Source of the DNA: Simmondsia chinensis
Taxonomy: Eukaryota; Streptophyta; Magnoliopsida; Caryophyllales; Simmondsiaceae
Direction: 5' to 3'
Assembly: GCA_018398585.1 (NCBI GenBank)
Contig: JAGTTD010000002.1
Coordinates: forward strand, 35,580,186-35,644,185
Length of the DNA stretch: 64,000 nucleotides
Within the stretch, counting starts at the first letter, position 1. Each line of letters opens with the position of its first letter. The translations under genes and the position numbers were made by a program. Of the stretch, positions 1-12,600 are shown one piece after another. The notes under the pieces are model-generated. The model did no database searches and had not been told where the DNA came from. It was given only the letters and a program-made list of their open reading frames with translations.

Positions 1-33
1 AACTGTAACTTGGAACCTATTTTTCATGTTTTT

Positions 34-67
<34 letters not shown>

Positions 68-514
68 CAATTTCCTCCTGACATGAGCAAAAACTGAAAA
101 CAAGAAACAAGAGTTTCCATAACCCAAATTTTAGTATTTAAAAACCAAAAGACTGCATACAGAAAATGATACTAAACAAAGCGTGTAAGTAATATGCTTT
201 GCACAAAATGCAGCTTATCATTAAGAAGACAGAGCAACAAAGAAACCTACATGCCCTGGAGGGGACTATGAATTGAAAAAATAGGAATTTACAACAAGAA
301 TAAATAGGAACACACAAAAATAACTACTACGAAAGGAAAACCCTAGCGCCATACTTACGCTGAGGTTAAATTTTGTATACAACTTGTTTCCGAGACTTCA
401 ATGATGACATGGAGGAACATCTAGGAACAACAGCTAAAACAGACATTTTAAAGTCTGCTTGCCCAAACTTCTTTTCTGAAAAAGTGTTCCTAAAAAAGCA
501 GAAATAGCATCAAA
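1..514. other. AT-rich intergenic DNA
   Basis: No coding potential or recognisable element is visible. A T homopolymer of about 30 bases lies near positions 38-67. The stretch belongs to the downstream flank of the minus-strand RRM gene. Confidence 0.5.
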
Positions 515-517
515 AAC

Positions 518-640
518 GACAACAATCCTAGTGCCATAGGGCTACTGCCGGAGCAAGGTATAGGTGGTGGGATGTACACAGGCTTGCCACTTCGAGGTGC
601 TACCCTAAAAAGAGATTGTTTCTAAGGGCCTCCAACCTTA
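518..640 (-). repeat. (TTG)n-tailed SINE-like repeat, copy 1
   Basis: Read on the minus strand, this starts with GGTTGGAGGCCCTTAGAAAC and runs through a GTGTACATCCCACCA block to GGCACTAGGATTGTTGTCG. The same order of blocks recurs at about 915-1043, 29510-29645, 48953-49075, 50337-50436 and 63249-63338. The TTG-type 3' tail is typical of some plant SINEs and RTE-like LINEs. No clear target-site duplication is visible for this copy. Confidence 0.65.
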
Positions 641-903
641 AAAAGCAAACACAAAAAAGAAATAGGAAAATAGTGTTTCTCCTTTAAAACAAAAACTAAA
701 TTTTTTTCAGAAAACTAGTATGTATCAAATCACGGTACATTTCGGTTAAAGTTATCCATGCTCGTGTAAAATCAACACATGGAATGATGCTAAAGGTTGT
801 GCCACCATGGCAGTGTAAGAGACGGCAGGAGACTTAGGCAAGAGGGTTGGAGAGTTTTGGGGGATAAAATGAGTAACGAACGGCTATAGCTGAAAATTCA
901 AGA

Positions 904-1054
904 AAATAATGAAATACAACAAACCTAGTGCCTCAAAGGGCTCTTACCAAGGCATGGTTTGGGAAGGGTGAGATGTCCGTAATATTATTCCTATAGGATG
1001 TTACCCTGAAGGGAGGTGGTTTCAAAAGGGCCCTCAACCCTAGAAATAATGAAA
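904..1054 (-). repeat. (TTG)n-tailed SINE-like repeat, copy 2, with TSD
   Basis: The body is 915-1043 on the minus strand and ends GAGGCACTAGGTTTGTTGTA. It is flanked by the 11-bp direct repeat AAATAATGAAA at 904-914 and 1044-1054, which I read as a target-site duplication. That makes the roughly 129-bp unit a complete insertion and not a truncated fragment of something longer. Confidence 0.7.
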
Positions 1055-2666
1055 AAAAATGAAAAAATGCTTTCATTTGTTAGACTGAAATTTTTTGCCA
1101 GATTTTTCTGAGTAGGGTTTAATTTCCCTTCCTAGACATCCTCTTCCCTATAAATAATTAAAAAAAATGTTTTCAACCCTCAAGCTATATTACGTCTTGA
1201 CATACAACAAACAAGATCTAAAGACCCTTAAGGATTCAAATATCACCTTGGACAATGCACCCACAAGCATAGTATCTCCGTCTCCCCACCTTAGTTTGTC
1301 CTAAAAAATCCATGTCAAACAAAGATACTGAAGACACTATCGTTGACACAATACACTTCATTCTTATCAAAAACTTAGGGAACACTCATATAATATCTGA
1401 GTCTGACCTCTACGCGCATAATACCTGAGTCCAAGTAATATAGGCCACAAGATATTTAAACTCTATAATGATCATACTTCTCTCCCTATGGAAACTAGAA
1501 TGTTATCATTTTGGGTCAAAGCAGCAATACTAGATTCCAACCGCAAAAATCAAGGCAGACAATAAGCACAAAGACCTTTATCTTTTCATTTTCTTCCTTC
1601 TTTCCATAACACTATAAATCCCGCTGTGGATCCTCCACATATGTTATAAGGATCGAAAAACAAAAGTTCATTAGACGAATACTGAAAACCTCGGTGAGCA
1701 ATTTCATCATGAAAAAGTTGAAATCGCCAAGTAGATCATATAAAGTCTCTCTAAATGACTCGATTCTCAAAATTAAGGGATCACAGTAACCCGTTAGCTC
1801 TTAAAAGCACCCAAGGAAATAACCAAACTCAGGACCTCCGAAGCATAGCAGCTCTTATTTCATTTCATACAATGCACCCATATAAAGGAAGGCTACATAG
1901 TTCGTAAACATCTGTATCTTTACTTGCAGGCACAGTACTCAAATCTTACAGTACACATACATGACTACTATCCTGCATCGAGTCATACTTTGCACATAGA
2001 AAAGATTGGCCAACGAAATAAAACCCATAGCAGCATGTAATACGTGACCACAAAAGCCTGCGTCATATTGCAAAAAAAAAACCCCAATTGTCTGCAAGAC
2101 ATTGAACTTCGTGTATTTCAGCCCATCATATAGGAAACCTCAAACTTCCACTTGACATTGCAATAAAAGCTCCTTTCTCTGGTCGAATTAGCAGATCATG
2201 ACAATTTCAGTAAGGCCTCAAGTGCCTATTATCGGTCCCCAAATTGTTCACGTCAACCTAAGGCAACTGAACCCATAGACGTTCAATTATCTAACATGTA
2301 AAGACATTGAAAACCCTGCTGAAGGTTCTTCAGGAACCAAAGATACTAAAGACTAGATTCCCCAAAACCATGCTAAGTTATAGTGAGAACTTCAGAGCTT
2401 GAGGCGAGAAAGATAGAAGATAAGGTAGGGTTGAAGATGCAGAGAAAAGGGTTTTTTTAAAGAAAAAAAAAAAAAAAAGAAAAAGAAAAGAAAGATAGTA
2501 AGATCAATACTGCTAGCAGCAAGCCTCTGGTCCATGAAACAGCGAATTCCTCATTGACCTATTCATGCACAAAAGACAACAGTTGAGGCTTGTAGTTGTT
2601 AAATATTAGCTCAACTGCAGCGGAAAGTATTGGAATCCTGTCGTGGCTTACCCAGAGTTCCAGCAA
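1055..2666. other. Downstream flank and probable 3' UTR of the RRM gene
   Basis: No reading frame of note is present. The first few hundred bases below 2666 probably hold the 3' untranslated region of the minus-strand RRM gene. There is an A-rich tract near 2460-2495. I cannot place a polyadenylation site with confidence. Confidence 0.4.
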
Positions 2667-5126
2667 CTAGTAGTAGTATCCGCCTCCGTAAGAACGATCT
2701 CTTCCTTGGAAAGATGAATATGACCCTCCACCATACTGCAAGACAAAGTAAACCACTCTAGTGATCTAATACAAAATCAGGAAGCACAGATCTGCTTCAA
2801 ATAGGGGCGTATACTCACATTAGCACCATGATAGTCACTTGAATAATAGTTGCTGCTACCTCCAAAAGTATCTGAAAGACAGTCACATGAAGATATGAGT
2901 ATGAGAAATAAACAAGGCAACTTACATAACACCATCAAGAACCAGTAACAAAACGGCCTGTGAACGAATTCCACACCTCTAAAGCGAGTTCCCCTGCCTG
3001 CGTCAGAATAATCAAACCGAGGACGAATTCGGTTTGGCTCCATGTAACTGGGATCTTGGTCCTACAGTGAAACAGAAAAGTGGATATTTGAAGCTCAGAA
3101 CACTCATCAAATTAGAAAAAGAGAAATCCAGCTGCAGAAAAGCAGACATACAGGCACACTGTACTTACAGTCATATAAAATGGTCGCTTATAGCCATGTG
3201 CACCATCATCATAATGGTACGGATCATCATAGTACCTTCCCATGAACGGTCTTGAATAGGCGCCTTCCTCAGCGGGAAAGGGTTCTCTACGTGGAGGAAC
3301 AGGCCTCCCACTGCCTCTATCAATTACGTTGTGCCTTTGTCCAACGAAATTAGGTCTTACAGGTGCGCCACTACCAGATGCCTGATAGCCATATCTGAAA
3401 GGAACTCTTCTTCCTACCAACATATCATACAATAATCTCCATGAATATCACTAGACAAGTGCAAAACAAACAAAAATACAGGGAAAAATTTTGAAATGAT
3501 AACTTTCAGAAAAGAGACGGGCTCAATAGGGAGATGCTTCTTTACCATATGGTCCCACATTCCTCGTATTTTGGAAGTTGGGCCTTCTGTAAGAAGGACC
3601 AGTACGTACAGGACCCCTTCCTGCAGAGAACAGAAAGTGCATTCAGCAAAAGCAAAACCCAGAAAGAAACAATGTTGGGAAACCAAAAGCAAATGATCAA
3701 AAACTTACTTTCACCAGGTCGGGCAATTAAGAATCCGCCACACATCCCACCCTTCACAGCCTGACTCTTCGGCAATGGATTCGAAAGCCTTGCTTTCACT
3801 TTTATCTGAGGAATATAAGCAATGGAAGTTACATAACTGAAGAAATTAAATAAGAATTATATACAGTCCTTGTTCTGCAGAATGATTAAAATTTTCGGGC
3901 CAAAATAAAGCTGTGCAGACATAGTTACATCTTAATTGTCTGATTAAGTTAAAGCATTAAAGTCTGAAATATTGTATACTGAACAACAAAGAGAACTAGT
4001 GCATGTTTGCTTCCAAAAGTTTCTATTTAATGGATTGCTAAACTGAAGACCGTCTAACACAATAAAAACGAAAGGACAGTTTCAACCGTTTGACAACACG
4101 TTGTATCATCTGAAACAGAACGAAAACGGTTAGCTCTACATCCAAGAACTTCTATTCCTTTCTTTCTAAATTCTTGTAGCTAGGCCAATTGCCCGAAAGG
4201 GGGGCAGAGATGTTATATATGTCATAACAGCAAACTATAAAATATGCTCCCATTAATGGATCCTACAATACTTCGAGCTCAATCTCTTGATTATTGAGAG
4301 CAAAAAAGAAGAGTCACACTCCCCACCGAAGCAAAGAATAAGCAATGCATACAGCATAAAAAAAAAAGGGAAATAACAGAATACCTTTGAGTTTCCTTCA
4401 GATAATTCCCTAATATTCACGTCCTCAATACAAGCAGTTGCAGCTTCATGGGTAGTGAAATCAACAAAACCGAAATCTCTACGCTTGGCTTTTGACATAT
4501 TTCTGGCAAGTGTAATACGTTCAATCTCCCCATAACACTTAAAATGCCTCCTGACGCAATCTTCATCCCAATGGGAAGGAATCCCATCCACGAAAACTGA
4601 TTTAACCTTGGCCATAACCTCTGGATCTGGCTCTTGTAAAGGCTCCGCAAAGGCCACTTTGGCAGTCCTTTCAGCATGGCCCAAGATAACATCCGGTTTT
4701 TGAAGCCTCTTATATGCAGACATTGCATCGGCATGACAAGAGAATTGGATAAAGCAAAATCCACGACTCAGTCCCTCATGTCGCGGATCTTGGACAAGAG
4801 TAATATGCTCCACACCTTCAACACCATAGTCCTTGAGCTTTTGTTTTATCTGCCAATATTTTCAAATTCAAAAACAAAAAAAAAAAAAACAAAAAAAAAA
4901 AAAATCAAATTAAAGAAAAATGAAGCCTGGCAGGCGACTATAGATAAACAAGGTCTTACTGCTTCCTTTGTCCACGTATTGCAGATGTTTCCCAGGAACA
5001 ACGTATCATTGTCCTCATTAGCTGCAACACCACATCGCTTTCCACATATCTGCCCCAAAGCATACAAAATGTAAAAAAAAAAAAAAAAAACATAATAATA
5101 ATAATAATAATAACAACAATAACAAT

Positions 5127-5158
<32 letters not shown>

Positions 5159-5162
5159 GAAC

Positions 5163-5193
<31 letters not shown>

Positions 5194-8100
5194 AAAAAAA
5201 AAACCAGACTATTATAGTTCAGATAAGGGAAGGTCATCATACAACAGGATTTTTCATCTCTGACAAGACCCGTTTTGCCTGTTCCTGTGTAGCAAATCTC
5301 ACGAATGCAAACCCTCTATTCTTGTTAGTCAAAGGGTCTTTGAGTAACCTAACTTCAACTACATCTCCAACCTTCTCAAAAGCCTTTTTCACATCATCTT
5401 CCACAACATCACGATCTAAACCTCCAACAAAAACTTCAAGTTCTTTCCTCATCTTGCGTTCCTTGGCTGCAGCTGTTAACTCTTGATGTTCCTCTACTGA
5501 TGGCTTAGGTTCCTCACCGGTCTCTGGCTCATCATCCTCTTGAAGGTCCTCCTCCCCAGGCTCCACAAAACCCTCTTCTTCACCATATTCCACCATTTCC
5601 TCTGGATCATGATCCTCATCCTCTTTGGATTGATCAACTTCCTCTTCCACCATATCGTTTTGGTCTTCATCCATGTCATCTGGCTTATCCTCTTGTTCAT
5701 TTTCAGCTGCCACCTTTAGCTGCCCTCCTGTTTCCTCCTCCCCTTCCTCCCTCAGCTGCCCTCCCCTTTCCTCCTCCTCCAACTTCTCCCCCTTTTCCTC
5801 CTCCTCCAACTTCTCCCCCTTTTCCTCCTCTTTCACTTCCTCCTTTTGCAATTCCTCCTTCGCTTCCTCCTTTACCAAGTCTCCCTTCTCTCCTTCATTT
5901 AGTACACTTGGTTCTTCCTCCGAAGGTTCTTCCTCTGAAGGTTCGGCAATCTCTTCACTAGCAGGTGCCTCCGTCTTCTCTGTTACCTCAGCATCCGCAA
6001 CAGGCTGCTCCTCAACATCCATTTTTGCTTTCCCCTTATCCAAGGACTCTCCTAGATCTGCAACCTTTTGTGCAACTAGATCCTCCTGCACGCCAGGTTC
6101 CACACCGGTCAATACAGCTGCAACTGCATCTCCCTTGTTTGGAGAATCCACACCCTTTACAACCGTAATCTCTTCGGACTTTGGGGTTTCTTCTTCTTTT
6201 ACCTCATCAGCTTCATCCGCTTTTGCTGTTGGCGCAGATCCAGCCTTAGTTGATGCGGGAGTCTTAGGTCTGAGTATCTTCCTCTTTACCACTCTTTTTG
6301 TGACCTTTTTGGTGGCTGAAGTGGCTTTGGTGGTTGGAGATACTACTGTACCTTCATCTGATGCCTTTGCTTCTTCACCTACACACCAAAGGCAATATGT
6401 TTAGCAATTCATTTATCAAAAAAGAAAACATCTTCAGTTAGTGTAGAAGATTGACAAAAACTGTAGATTAGGGTGTTGTTTGGACAAGAAATCCAAAATG
6501 ATCACGAATGCTCATTCCAGGTGTTGCTCTGACATGAACTACAAAACGACCACAAATGGTCACTCCATTGCAGCTGGCTAATAACTGCATGCCTGACTGT
6601 AACATTTTCTACAGAACTACAAAGACTTATGAAAAGATAAAGCAGGAGGCATAAACGCCATTTGAAGTTGCATGACAGACTAGATAATGACACTCATTAA
6701 GGCAGGAGAGGCATTAAATCCATGCATAACTGTAGCTTCTTTTACATAATACAAAGACATGAAAAGATAAAGCAGGCGGCATTACTGCTGTTCAAAGTTG
6801 CATGACCATGACGCACTGGAGCTACAGACCTGCTATCATAACACGTATGGAGCATGCCAGAACTTACATGATACTTTTACTCTACCACAATGACTACTCT
6901 CTTATGATAAATTCAACAATGTAAGAGAGAACTATGGTCTATATGAATATCTTTTGATGGTATTGGTAAAAGAATCATCATCCTCAACACCCTCATCAAT
7001 ACTTAAATAAAAGTTAAGACACAGTTTGTGCCATTTTAGTTTAATATAACGTCCCATCATTCAGCTTATCTATCACAGGAGGCCAAGTTCCTACTAAGGA
7101 TTGCCTGAGATCATCTTCACATACATCCTTTCATTCCTTCTCCGCATTTTCACTCAACATACTCTACATAGCCTGCCATAAACATTTCCCATGAGGGTGG
7201 CATTTACAACAAGGCAAAAAGAAGAGTTCTAAGTAAATTATTAATGATCTATCAATTATATTTGGATGTCAGGTTACTGTGGTGCATATGCAAACAAGAA
7301 GGTAGTATACTTGCCACACAAAAGACAACTACTTCAACATCTGCAATTTAAACACATTTTTCAGCACAGATTAACCAAATCAAAAGGCTTCAAATGTGCT
7401 GGCACTTACGTATACCAGCAAACAAAAAGTATTTTGAAATAACATGCATAAGAAACTTCCTAAAACAAAAGTTAGAACTTTTGTTATAAAATTGTAATGC
7501 TCAATATATCAATTATAGGCCAGTTGAAGAGAAATTTTGATCAGTGAAAACATAATGCATAGTGGTTTGACCCTCAATAAAGCACAAGGATCAAAGTTGC
7601 ATAAAAAATATATATTCCATCGCTTCATAGCAGCTGGAAAAGTAAAGTACATTGAGCATCAGGCAATTCCCAAGAACTTGTAGTCACATGGAAGACAGTC
7701 CCTCCACCACATTTAAAATGCTTACTAAAGAAGTCAATCACACCTTTTTTTTTCCACATATGGATTGAAAGAGATATTTCACATTACAATTACAATATGC
7801 ATCCTCTCTTTCATCCATAGCATTTACTGATATTGCAAATACCTCATTGGCTCTATTCCACTCTCCTCACAAACAATCAGGAACCAGACAAATAAGAAAG
7901 GATTATTTAAACTATACTACCTTGTATTTTGCTAAATATGTCAATTTAATCTCTATTAATATTATCATTTAGCCCCTGTATTGGCCAAATTCATTTCTAA
8001 TTTTAGTCTCATGCATGTGATATCCAACCCCCTTTTCTCCAAATGCCCTAATGTTATGCTTTCCATATGGTCTAATTTTTTTTTTCAAAATTAGGGCGGA

Positions 8101-9150
8101 ACTTGATACACAAAAATTGCAATCCTACATCAAAGATCTTATCAAGGAAATGCCAAGACATCAAAATTGCAATATCTTTTCCCAACTGGATATCTACTGC
8201 AAATCCATACCATATAAGGTGCAGACAATGACATTAAAATAGCAATGTCCACCCCAAACTAGACGCCTACAGCAGAACAGCCCTGCATAGGTACGAGATC
8301 CAAAGCACGGTGGTCCTATAGATACAGCTATTTTCGTCCCTTATCTTTTTTAAGTTTGTTCATATGATCCCTATTTCTTATTTTGTTCATCCCTTGTCAT
8401 TTTAGGTTTAGTCAAATTAGTTCCTTATCTTTTCTTTCGTTACAAATGGCCTTAATACTATGTTCAAAAAAAGAAAATGATCCTGAATATTTTATTTTAT
8501 GACAAAACATGTCTCCTTCTTTTTAAATCTTTACCTAATTTTTGTCGCCATGTGGGGGACTAACTTTATCATAAAATAAAATACTATGAACCATTTTGAA
8601 TTAAAAAAAAAAAGATGCAGAATCAATTTCAACAAACTTACAAACATTACAGACTACTTTGAACAAAAGAGAAAAACGAAAGACCAATTTGAACAAATAT
8701 AAAAACATAAACGACAATGCCAACTATTCAAATGCCTCCAGATTCGCGCTTCATTTCACCTAATTTTGATGTGGGGACTAATTTTATGATAAACTAAAAC
8801 ATCAGGGACCATTTGACGAATTTCAACAAACATACAAACATCAGGAACTACTCTGAATGAAAGAAAACATGAATGACTAATTTGAACAAACTTAAAACCA
8901 CGAGGAACAGTATTGCAACAGAAATAACTCAAATACCTCCAGACTCTAGCTTCATATCACTAGTCGGCGTCGGCGTCGGAGTCGACTTATCTTCTGTTTC
9001 CGGGCTCTTTGCTTTGGTAGCCACCAGCTCCGGCGTGGCTTCGGCTGCTGACGCCGTCGGAGTGGAGGCTTTAGCCGCCGCTTTCTTCGACGGCGGAGTC
9101 TTCTTCGGAGGGGGCGCAGATTTAGGGGTAGTAGCGTTTCGAGTCCGCAT
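2667..9150 (-). CDS. Three-RRM hnRNP Q/LIF2-like RNA-binding protein, ten exons
   Basis: Exons (minus strand, high to low): 9150-8937, 6378-5243, 5049-4960, 4849-4385, 3805-3709, 3620-3546, 3413-3169, 3061-2977, 2871-2819, 2735-2667. All junctions are GT-AG and the phases join to one 842-residue frame. The start is the ATG at 9150, giving MRTRNATTPKSAPPPKKTPP; upstream in-frame codons are non-ATG. Residues 1-110 are Ala/Pro/Lys-rich and about 115-370 strongly Glu/Asp-rich. RRM1 is about 386-450 (VFVGGL, RGFAFVRF), RRM2 about 466-545 (LFLGNI, RGFCFIQF) and RRM3 about 564-630 (VFVDGI, RDFGFVDF). The C-terminal 170 residues are Arg/Gly/Tyr-rich and end YGGGYYY. The RRM spacing and the block EDNDTLFLGNICNTWTKEA match the plant hnRNP Q group that includes Arabidopsis LIF2; the long acidic N-terminus resembles the larger paralogue class (At2g44710-like, from memory). 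A nuclear role in RNA binding or chromatin-associated transcript control is inferred from the family. Confidence 0.93.
5078..5200. repeat. Poly(A), ATA, ACA and CAA microsatellite in intron 2
   Basis: An A run, then (ATA)n, (ACA)n/(CAA)n and (ATA)n lies just downstream (minus strand) of the exon 2 donor site at 5242. Minus-strand open frames here are low-complexity artefacts. Confidence 0.85.
6379..8936 (-). other. Large first intron of the RRM gene
   Basis: A 2.56-kb intron separates the basic N-terminal exon from the acidic exon. It runs from GTATTTG after 8937 to TGTGTAG before 6378. It contains no other coding exon that I can support. Its promoter-proximal part (about 8310-8900) holds a dispersed repeat listed separately. 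Confidence 0.8.
8310..8900. repeat. Dispersed 'GTCCCTTAT...' transposon-like repeat in intron 1
   Basis: The left end reads GTCCCTTATC followed by TAAGTTTGTTCA; the right end has an approximate inverse, TGAACAAACTTAAAA. Internally, AGGGACCATTTGA and GGGGGACTAACTTTAT motifs repeat in direct and inverted form. A related sequence lies at about 49845-50135 in a histone H3.3 intron. The inverted ends suggest a degenerate DNA transposon, but no target-site duplication is clear. Confidence 0.45.
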
Positions 9151-9330
9151 GATGATGTGAATTGACAATCAGATGAAACAAGAATTGAATTTGAAGATGA
9201 TGAACGGAGAGTGGAACCCTAGAAATGGTGTGGATAGGGAAGAGAGAGAGAGAGAGAGAAGATAGGAAATTAGTTGCAGATGATACCCCATATAGTATAA
9301 TATAATAGTACAAAGCCCAGGCCGCGGGTT
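9151..9330 (-). promoter_or_regulatory. 5' leader and candidate promoter of the RRM gene
   Basis: Upstream of the ATG on the minus strand lie a TC-rich leader (a GA microsatellite at 9241-9260 on the plus strand), an AT-rich TATA-like block (TATATTATACTATATGGGG) at about 9285-9307, and TGGGCT, a site-II-like element. Placement is by motif only; no transcription start can be seen. Confidence 0.4.
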
Positions 9331-9664
9331 TTAAAACGGTGCGTTTTACACGCTGAAGATAATATCTAAGGTCGTTTGGCTGTTGAAACACTGGTTCGAA
9401 AGGAACGGGGTACAAATAAAAATGAATCGTATTTAAGTTAGATTTCTCTTCATTTACATCTAATTAAGAGAAAATCTCAATTCAGTTTAAGTTCAACCTA
9501 TTTATTCTATTAAATTTCAATCCAAATACATGGAATAAAACGAATATCCGATCCGAGTTCATTTAATTCCTGGAGAAATTATAAATAATCTAATATTAGT
9601 ATATGTAACAATAACAATATAATATAATAATACAATAAAAGTACATTAAAAGCCAATGTATTAA
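9331..9664. other. AT-rich upstream DNA
   Basis: No gene is visible between the RRM-gene promoter region and the LINE insertion site. The inverted pair AAAACGCACCGTTTT (minus strand) lies at about 9335-9350. Confidence 0.4.
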
Positions 9665-9678
9665 CAAATAGCTAAATA
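9665..9678. repeat. LINE target-site duplication, left copy
   Basis: CAAATAGCTAAATA is repeated exactly at 14575-14588, just after the poly(A) tail. Confidence 0.9.
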
Positions 9679-12600
9679 AGAGTTCGCCCGGGCCCAACCT
9701 ATGGCGAAACCCTAGGGCCACCGTGCCCTGTCTTCTCCGGTGCCGATTCTGGTTGCCGCCCCCTTCCAACTCACCATTTCGCTTTGATTCAGCCTCCTCC
9801 TCCCCTCTACATCACATTTATCCCTCTTTCCTCATCACTTTCTTCCCTTTCCTCGCCTTGTGATATAGACCGAAGGAGGTTCCATCCCAAAACCAATTGG
9901 CAATGGGTGGAGTAACTCCTTGGCATATATATTGGCCCCCCTTTCATAAACCACTGATGTGGAATGGGGTCTTTTTTTCCTATATCACCTTGCTGACTGG
10001 GGGATTTGTCACAACTCCCCCTCATTTTTTTCATTTATGGCCCAGCTCTTAAACTCTCTCCCGCCTTCCTATTTAATTGTACTCAAATCCCATCTGACTT
10101 CTCTTTAATTTCTTAGCCCACACACTGTCAAATTTACATTCTTAACATTTTTCCACCCAGAAAGTCTCCAATAGGGGTGTCCTTGGGTCCAGAGCTTGTC
10201 GCTAAATGTTATGTTTGTAAAGGCTGGCCAATCGGAAAGCTGTCAGAGAGAAGGATCGAGAAACTAACACCTCAAGTGTGCGACTTATTGTTTGGCCCGG
10301 AGCATTAGCATTCGTTATCTTTTTGCTTCTCCCTCTGATGTAAGTTTTCGCCCTTGTTATTTTCATAGTGATTGTTTCTTACTGTTTCTCCCCAGTGCAA
10401 CTACCTGGATAGCCATGAGTATGCTTTGTTGGAACTGTAGGGGCCTCGGCCAAGCCCCAACAGTTCATGTCCTTAAGGAGCTATCGGCTAAGCTACGGCC
10501 TTTCATGATTTTTCTTATGGAAACAAAGCAAAAATCAAGTCTGGCTAAGAAGGTGGCGCGCAATTTAGGCTTTCCTTTTTGTCATCTTGTTGATCCCGAT
10601 GGTTTGTCAGGGGCCCTTGCTCTTTTGTGGTCCGCTGATGTTTGTGTTTCCATAAAGAATAGTTCTCCACGATTTAGCATTGCTGATGTTCATTTATGTA
10701 ATTCTGATAAAAGATGGACCCATGTTTTTGTGTATGGAGACCCGAATCGCAGATTTCATGGTTCGTTTTGGAGGTCATTGTCTATTATTTGTGCTGATTT
10801 CACATGCCCACTTGCTATTTCGGGTGATTTCAATGCTACATCTTCCATCTTTGATAAGCTTAATGGTAGTCCCACTCAGGACTACCAATTAAGTTGGGTT
10901 CTTGACTTCTATGAAAATTGTGGGCTTGTTGAGCTCCCATCTAAGGGATGCAGATTTTCATGGACCAACAAGCAACCAGGATTGAGAAATATTAAAGAAT
11001 GCATTGATAAAATGGCAGCCAACTTGGATTGGCAATCTATGTTCCCCGACCCTGTTGTCACTCTTCTCCCTGTCGAGGAATCTGATCACTCTCCCCTGAT
11101 TAATCAAACCGATGGAGAAAGGAAAGGATTTCCAAGAGAGTTCAAATTCGAAAGCAAGCGGTTGCTTGATGAAGATTGTAAGCCCACCGTGACCAGGGGA
11201 TGGCAGTCGCCCCTTCATGGTTCGAATATGTTTATCCTTGATCAAAAAACACAGGAATGTAGAAGGTCGCTTAAAGGGTGGAGCTCGAGTAAAGATAAGG
11301 AAAAACGCAGGTTCATGGAGCAAGCTCTAGCCCGCCTAACCGAAATCCAAAGTCGCTCTTCATCCCTTAAAGATTCTAAGGAGGAAGCAAGTCTTCTCGA
11401 GGAATTACGCAAGTGGCGGGAAGCCGAGGAAAGGCATTGGGCTCAAAGATCTAGAATTAATTGGCTCTCCTATGGAGATAAAAATACCAAATTCTTCCAT
11501 GCCTCTACCCTTCACCGCAAATGTGTCAACCAGGTTATGAGAATTAGGGATGGTGATGGTTCATGGGTGGATGATGCTAACGCCATCAATAATATTTTCT
11601 CTTCTTATTTCCAAAATATTTTCTCTGCTCGCCCAGTATCTCATGTCGAGCAGACACTAAGTTGCATCCGTACGAGAATCAATGCCTTGATGAATGACAC
11701 TTTGGATGGTGAGCTTAAAATGGAGGAAATTCGAATGGCTCTCAAAGAACTTGGTGACTCTAAAGCCCTTGGTCCCGATGGCTTCTCGGGTATCTTTTAC
11801 TCTTCTTTCTGGGACATTGTGGGGGAAGATGTGTGTAATGCTATCAAGAGTTTTTTTGTCTGTGGTCACGTGCTTAGGCGCCTCAACCACACTAATATTA
11901 TTCTCATCCCAAAAGTGTCCCATCTTGAGCTTGTGAGTCAGTTTAGACCTATTAGCTTGTGTATTATAGCTAAAATTATTGCCAACAGGCTTAAGCTGTG
12001 GTTAGGGGACTTTATTTCCCCTTACCAATCGGCTTTTATCTCGGGACGGCAAATCCAGGACAATATAATTGTGACTCATGAAGCCTTCCATGCTCTCAAA
12101 AATAGGACGAAGGGGGGCACTTGTTTCCTTGCCCTTAAGCTTGACCTTTCTAAAGTCTACAATCGTGTTGATTGGTCTTTTTTGGAAAGACTCCTCTCTA
12201 GAGTTGATTTCTCTCGCTTTTTTATCAAAGGAATTATGGAATGTGTCTCTACGGTCAAAGTTAGTCCCATCATGAATGGAAAGAGGTTGGATGGCTTCCC
12301 TATGGAATGAGGTCTTTGGTAGGGTGACCCTCTCTCTCCTTACCTATTCATTCTTGTCATGGAATGCCTTACGGCTCTCATTGAGAAGGAAGTGGAATTG
12401 GGAGAGTGGAAGAGCTTTAGAATTTGTCGTGCTTGCCCCCCATTATCCCATTTACTCTTTGCTAATGATTGTTTGCTTTTCTTTGAGGCCTCTGAGCATG
12501 GTTGTTTGGTAGCTAAAAAGGTCATTAATTCATTTTGCGCCGCCTCGGGACAAAGAGTGAACTTCGACAAATCTCAAGTCTTCTTTTCCCCAAATTCTTC

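Noticed and set aside
4956..5240. Minus-strand frame rich in Ile, Val and Phe, like a membrane protein
   Set aside because: It reads through (ATA)n, (ACA)n and poly(A) microsatellites in an intron.
5673..6404. Plus-strand 243-codon Ser/Pro-rich open frame
   Set aside because: It is the antisense of the Glu/Asp-rich exon 2 of the RRM gene; the composition is fully explained by the GAG/GAA repeats.
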